From B46-G9 sp964581175 (GTDB taxonomy: Bacteria; Desulfobacterota; DSM-4660; Desulfatiglandales; Desulfatiglandaceae): a stretch of 24,925 nt of DNA. Positions 22,038-24,925 of this stretch are shown one piece after another. The DNA lies in the NCBI GenBank assembly GCA_964581175.1, contig CAZONI010000054.1, forward strand, positions 1 through 24,925, written 5' to 3'. Position numbers and translations under genes: made by a program. A model generated the notes under the pieces. That model searched no databases. It saw only the letters and a list, made by a program, of their open reading frames with translations, and had not been told where the DNA came from. How positions within the stretch are numbered: the first letter of the stretch is position 1; each line of letters begins with the position of its first letter.

Positions 22038-23338
22038 GCTCTTTCTCCTTTCAGCACGCCGCGGAACTTGGGAGACCTGCCGAAGAGACCCATAAAAATA
22101 AGATACGCCGCTCCGCCGGCAAGGAGGCTGGGAATGGATGAGCCCCATGCTGTCTGTCTCTGAAACAGGTGATAGAGTCCGAATCCGATCCCCCAGGCGA
22201 GGAACGCCCATGGATTGAATCCGCGAAGATACCAATACATCCTGTTCGCATCAAGGCCGGATTCGAAGTACCGCTGCTTCCGGAGAAAGAAATAGTCTGC
22301 GAGGACTACTCCGAACAGCGGGCAAAATACCGAGCCGACGAGAAGCAGGAAGTCCTCGTACGCGGTTGCCGGGAACAGCAGGGCAAGGACCGTTCCCAGG
22401 ATTCCGCAGGCGAGGCTCCCCCGTTGTTCACCCAGTCGGGGCCAGATATTGAGGGCCGACACGGCCGTGGAATAGATGTCCAGGAAGGTCGTGGTGAACG
22501 TGGAGAAAAGGACAATGATGATGGCGGGCACGACAAGTCCCAGCCCCACCATCAACTGGAGGACCATGCTGTCCGGCGTCGGGGACCTTGTGGCAAGGGC
22601 GGCGCCCAGCCCGACGACATACATCCAGGAACTCACAATGAAATAACCGATCCAGGTTCCCCAGAAAGCGGAAGCCGTTCTTTTTCCGTATCGTGAATAA
22701 TCGCAGACCAGGGGGAGCCAGGAAATCGGCATGGCAATCACCAGGTCGAGTCCCAGCATAAAGGGCATTGATTTTGTTGCGGGGAAGGCCGTGAGCCGGC
22801 TCAAACCGAACTTGTGGAGAACCACAGAGGTCATGACGCAGCAGAGCGCCAAAAGTGCCGTGATCGCGATCCGATGAAGCCACTTCCAGTAACGGTGTCC
22901 GAGAAGGGCCCAGAGGGTTGTGGCGATGCCGGCGATCACTACCCAGCCCCGGAACCCAAGTGCGGGAAAAGGCCACACGGCCTGGGCGGCCTGTCCGCCG
23001 ATCCAGAGCATGACCCCGGTCCACCCCACGAGCTGAACGAGATTGAGTACTGTTGCGAAGTAGGAGCCGCGTACGCCGAAAGACGGCCTGACCGCCACCA
23101 TTGTGGGAATGCCGGTCCTGGTCCCGATGATGCCGCCGAGGGCAAGGGGGGTGTTCCCGATGACGTGACCGATGATGATTACCAGGAATCCCGTCAGGAA
23201 CCCGAGCGGCACCAGCAGCCCGCCGGCCCAGATCTCGGCAAGGGAGACGGCCGCCCCGGCCCAGAGAAGGGAGAAATCCATCCCGTTCAGGTTTCGTCCT
23301 TCTTTTCCAATCGGTTCTATCCCTCTGTCGCCTTCCAT
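22034..23338 (-). CDS. cytX: CytX-type hydroxymethylpyrimidine transporter (NCS1 family)
   Basis: A 434-residue transporter with about twelve membrane spans. The start matches the family: NLNGMDFSLLWAGAAVSLAE, VIIIGHVIGNTPLALGGIIG, RTGIPTMVAVRPSFGVRGSY. PISWLPLVCDYSRYGK is the usual NCS1 motif in the middle. CytX is predicted to import HMP, the pyrimidine half of thiamine, and is commonly under TPP control. It is the first gene after the riboswitch, with 233 bases between the terminator and the ATG. The first 15 residues are atypical and a later start (MDFSLLW) is possible. Confidence 0.92.
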   Translation of the reverse strand: MEGDRGIEPIGKEGRNLNGMDFSLLWAGAAVSLAEIWAGGLLVPLGFLTGFLVIIIGHVIGNTPLALGGIIGTRTGIPTMVAVRPSFGVRGSYFATVLNLVQLVGWTGVMLWIGGQAAQAVWPFPALGFRGWVVIAGIATTLWALLGHRYWKWLHRIAITALLALCCVMTSVVLHKFGLSRLTAFPATKSMPFMLGLDLVIAMPISWLPLVCDYSRYGKRTASAFWGTWIGYFIVSSWMYVVGLGAALATRSPTPDSMVLQLMVGLGLVVPAIIIVLFSTFTTTFLDIYSTAVSALNIWPRLGEQRGSLACGILGTVLALLFPATAYEDFLLLVGSVFCPLFGVVLADYFFLRKQRYFESGLDANRMYWYLRGFNPWAFLAWGIGFGLYHLFQRQTAWGSSIPSLLAGGAAYLIFMGLFGRSPKFRGVLKGERA

Positions 23339-23360
23339 GGGTATTCTCCGTTATCGGGTT

Positions 23361-23482
23361 CTACAAGAGCGTCATGCTCGGGGAGACCAGCCCTCTCACC
23401 AGTCGCTTCAGAAAAGGCTTCCTCCCCGAGCCCTTTCTGTGGGGCCACTCGACGTCTCCCGCGCTGCGGGAGGAGACTCATC
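23361..23482. repeat. Dispersed palindromic repeat, copy 3 (in the thiamine operon leader)
   Basis: GCTCGGGGAG (23376-23385) pairs perfectly with CTCCCCGAGC (23422-23431). Copies 1 and 2 have A and T where this copy has G and C in the stem, a compensatory pair change. The part 23391-23431 matches copy 1 (36 of 41). The flank CTACAAGAG and the final hairpin with GGGAGGAGACTCATC match copy 2. On the minus strand it lies between the riboswitch terminator and cytX, so it is transcribed as part of the leader. Confidence 0.7.
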
Positions 23483-23571
23483 TGCAGGGATGGAGGGTTT
23501 GTCTTGAACCGTTTGGGCAGGGCGGGGGACGGAATCATACTGTCGGGGAGTACTCAAATATGACGTGCACC

Positions 23572-23602
23572 AAAAAAGCCGCTTTCTCAAAAAGAAAGCG
23601 GC
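23572..23602 (-). terminator. Intrinsic terminator of the TPP riboswitch
   Basis: On the minus strand GCCGCTTTC (23602-23594) pairs perfectly with GAAAGCGGC (23586-23578) around a 7-base loop, and six T residues follow (23577-23572). CCGCTT in its 5' arm is also complementary to AAGCGG at the 3' end of the aptamer, giving a plausible antiterminator. This fits switch-off by premature termination when TPP is bound. Confidence 0.85.
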
Positions 23603-23652
23603 TCCAGTCACTCATTGAACGCAAATAGTGGAACAACACGTCACAATAAGAC

Positions 23653-23734
23653 CGCTTCCCTCCGCTGGTATTACCCAGTTCAGGTTCTAAGGGTTGCCGC
23701 GCATATCCGGCTCTCAGAAAGACCACCCCTAGCG
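23653..23734 (-). ncRNA. TPP riboswitch (THI element) aptamer
   Basis: Read on the minus strand, the conserved blocks occur in order: CTAGGGG, CTGAGA (plus-strand 23712-23717), ACCCTTAGAACCTGA, CTGGGTAATACCAGCG and AGGGAAG. P1 is formed by CGCT (23734-23731) and AGCG (23656-23653). It is about 82 nt, normal for bacterial TPP aptamers. It precedes cytX-thiW-ecfAA-ecfT-NTPase-thiDN and should lower their expression when thiamine pyrophosphate is abundant. Confidence 0.96.
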
Positions 23735-23747
23735 ATGTAACAAATTT

Positions 23748-23776
23748 ATGTTCGTTCCTGCTGCGACAAATGTCAA
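23748..23776 (-). promoter_or_regulatory. Probable sigma-70 promoter of the thiamine operon
   Basis: On the minus strand TTGACA (23776-23771) is a perfect -35. The hexamer 17 bp downstream, GAACAT (23753-23748), is a moderate -10 in an AT-rich stretch. Transcription would begin just before the aptamer. Confidence 0.5.
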
Positions 23777-23818
23777 GAAATCTTTGCACGTTTTGCCTTT
23801 CCAATTTTCCGCAAAATT

Positions 23819-23834
23819 TGGTAAATGAGTTGCA
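23819..23834 (+). promoter_or_regulatory. Sigma-54-type promoter of the thiazoline-carboxylate hydrolase-like gene
   Basis: TGGTAAATGAGTTGCA has GG (23820-23821) and GC (23832-23833) exactly 12 bases apart with a good TTGCA -12 element. It points toward the gene at 23943, with a start expected near 23845. An AT-rich near-palindrome (23801-23821) overlaps its -24 side and lies between it and the divergent thiamine promoter. Confidence 0.5.
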
Positions 23835-23942
23835 TGGGTGACTGCAGGAGAAGGAGGTCTTGCGCCGGAAATAATAATTTTCCGTAAGGCGACTGGGCGA
23901 AAGGTATGGCAAGGCCACTTGGAGAAAGGAGGTTCAGGAACA

Positions 23943-24401
23943 GTGGACATAAGTCTTCTGGAGAAGAGGGTTGTGGAAGCCCGGGCATTGGCGCCGGTTT
24001 TGAAGGCATTCAGCACGGAATTAGGCGAGGAACGGGTTAAAGAGATCCTGATGCGGGTTAATATGACCGATGCGCAGGAATACGGGAGTGCTCTGGCCCG
24101 AAGCCTGGGGTCCGCAACTATCGCTGATCTTGTCCGGGAATCGGGGAATTGGAGTGTCGGCGGCGCCCTCGAAGAGGAGATGCTCGAAGAGACGGACAGG
24201 ACCTTTTTCTTGAACGTTACCCGGTGCCGGTATGCTGAAGAATATGAGACGCTTGGCATACGGGATTGGGGGGTGGCATTGTCCTGTTGCCGTGATAAGG
24301 GGTTTATCCAGGGATTCAACCCGAAAATGAAACTGGTGCGCACCCAGACCGTGATGGAGGGTGCGCCATACTGCGACTTTCGGTACTACCTTGAAGGATA
24401 G
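23943..24401 (+). CDS. L-2-amino-thiazoline-4-carboxylic acid hydrolase-like protein
   Basis: A 152-residue soluble protein resembling the ATC-hydrolase family, whose namesake opens the 2-amino-thiazoline-4-carboxylate ring to N-carbamoyl-cysteine. Supporting segments are RTFFLNVTRCRYAEEYETLG and the C-terminal FNPKMKLVRTQTVMEGAPYC followed by DFRYYLEG. Cysteines at 95, 115, 116 and 144 are candidates for function. GTG at 23943 is preferred because AAAGGAGGT (23925-23932) lies 10 bases upstream; the frame is open further upstream but unlike the family. It is divergent from the thiamine operon. Many relatives are uncharacterised, so the substrate is uncertain. Confidence 0.75.
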   Translation: MDISLLEKRVVEARALAPVLKAFSTELGEERVKEILMRVNMTDAQEYGSALARSLGSATIADLVRESGNWSVGGALEEEMLEETDRTFFLNVTRCRYAEEYETLGIRDWGVALSCCRDKGFIQGFNPKMKLVRTQTVMEGAPYCDFRYYLEG

Positions 24402-24491
24402 GACGAGCAGAGGGCACGGGAAAAAATGGTGGGGAGAGATCGAAACCGGGCCTTCAGTGCCTATGCTTAATCGTAACTTGCACGGGTCACT

Positions 24492-24925
24492 TCATCTCTT
24501 TCGCAACAGCGGAATCCACATTGGCACTTCCCGCATGTACTTCTCATAATCCTCGCCAAAGCGAGCAATGAGCAGTCTTTCTTCGGATCGCGATATGTAA
24601 TGCAGAAAGCCAATCGCAATAATCCATACCGCAGCAGCAACCAGCGATATGCTTAGTATCAGAAGGCCAAGATAAAGGAGAATCTCGCTCAGATAAACTG
24701 GATGGCGAACGACGCCGAACACGCTCTTTGTGATTACGCCAGGAGTTTCTCTCTTTTCACCGAATACGATAGACAGACCCGTCCTTGCCATGTAGCCGGA
24801 CAGAACCAATAAAACGACCCCCAAAGGTATCCTGATGCCTAGTGACACGTAGTGATTGAGGAAAGTTGTATACTTCAGAAAGAATGTGTCGGATATCCAC
24901 GTTGCTGCAAATAGGCAGGCCAGCA
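24492..24925 (-). CDS. Isoprenylcysteine carboxyl methyltransferase-like membrane protein (5' end outside the window)
   Basis: The frame is open from the right edge to the stop at 24492, giving 144 residues without a start inside the window. A GTG at 24848 is probably internal, because the upstream codons (CLFAATWISDTFFLKYTTFL) continue a plausible protein. It has three hydrophobic spans. The motif GVITKSVFGVVRHPVYLSEI, followed by SRSEERLLIARFGEDYEKYM, is typical of the ICMT/PEMT methyltransferase-like family (RHPxY, then EExxLxxxFGxxYxxY). In bacteria these are S-adenosylmethionine-dependent or of unknown substrate. Confidence 0.85.
   Translation of the reverse strand, partial: LACLFAATWISDTFFLKYTTFLNHYVSLGIRIPLGVVLLVLSGYMARTGLSIVFGEKRETPGVITKSVFGVVRHPVYLSEILLYLGLLILSISLVAAAVWIIAIGFLHYISRSEERLLIARFGEDYEKYMREVPMWIPLLRKR

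Noticed and set aside
22038..22235. Upstream extension of thiW
   Set aside because: It overlaps cytX coding sequence in another frame and lacks family similarity; ATG 22037 has a good ribosome binding site.
23838..23942. Longer start for the thiazoline-carboxylate hydrolase-like gene (ATG 23838)
   Set aside because: It begins at the sigma-54 promoter, before the expected transcription start, and GTG 23943 has a much better ribosome binding site.
24402..24491. Possible terminator between the last two convergent genes
   Set aside because: No hairpin with a T-run was found in this 90-base gap.

Overview
The window reads as a chromosomal segment of a moderately GC-rich Gram-negative bacterium. 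The best fit is Desulfobacterota (the former Deltaproteobacteria, Syntrophobacter/Syntrophus-like). The grounds are an outer-membrane lipid transport (Mla) operon, a fused LivH-LivM permease, sigma-54-type promoters, and a riboswitch-controlled thiamine salvage operon with a fused ThiD-ThiN. This assignment is inferred from gene content only. No rRNA, tRNA, CRISPR array or transposase gene was found.

Layout. 1-925: the tail of an unidentified gene, a structured repeat, and a UspA-type stress protein. 926-6063: a roughly 500-base leader and then a complete branched-chain-amino-acid-type ABC importer (binding protein, fused LivHM permease, LivG, LivF). 6286-8261: a membrane-anchored or secreted nicotinamidase-like hydrolase, followed by a decayed zone. 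That zone holds a 125-bp element with perfect 20-bp inverted ends, an orphan signal-peptide reading frame, and a 3-hydroxyisobutyrate-dehydrogenase-type pseudogene with a large internal deletion and a 3' frameshift. 8263-13514: a YihY/BrkB membrane protein with a C-terminal winged-helix-like region, then mlaE-mlaF-mlaD-mlaC-mlaA on the same strand. 13536-14708: a convergent TraB-family protein. 14832-14966: a second inverted-repeat element. 15016-16651: a serine hydrolase translationally coupled to a small helical protein of unknown function. 16962-17327: a small DUF5658-like membrane protein behind a sigma-54-like promoter.

17459-23776 (minus strand) is the most coherent system: promoter, TPP riboswitch, intrinsic terminator, then cytX, thiW, ecfA1A2 (fused), ecfT, an uncharacterised P-loop NTPase, and thiDN. 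Every junction among these six genes overlaps by 1 to 11 bases, so they should be transcribed and translated as one unit. The expected flow is HMP uptake by CytX and thiazole-precursor uptake by ThiW with the ECF module. ThiD then phosphorylates HMP and ThiN joins it to thiazole phosphate. The P-loop NTPase is the unexplained member. A divergent gene (23943-24401) resembling L-2-amino-thiazoline-4-carboxylate hydrolases has its own sigma-54-like promoter. The window ends inside an isoprenylcysteine-methyltransferase-like membrane protein.

A dispersed palindromic repeat family occurs three times (about 174-345, 17355-17463 and 23361-23482). Its outer stem shows a compensatory base-pair change between copies. 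One copy lies in the thiamine operon leader, between the terminator and cytX.
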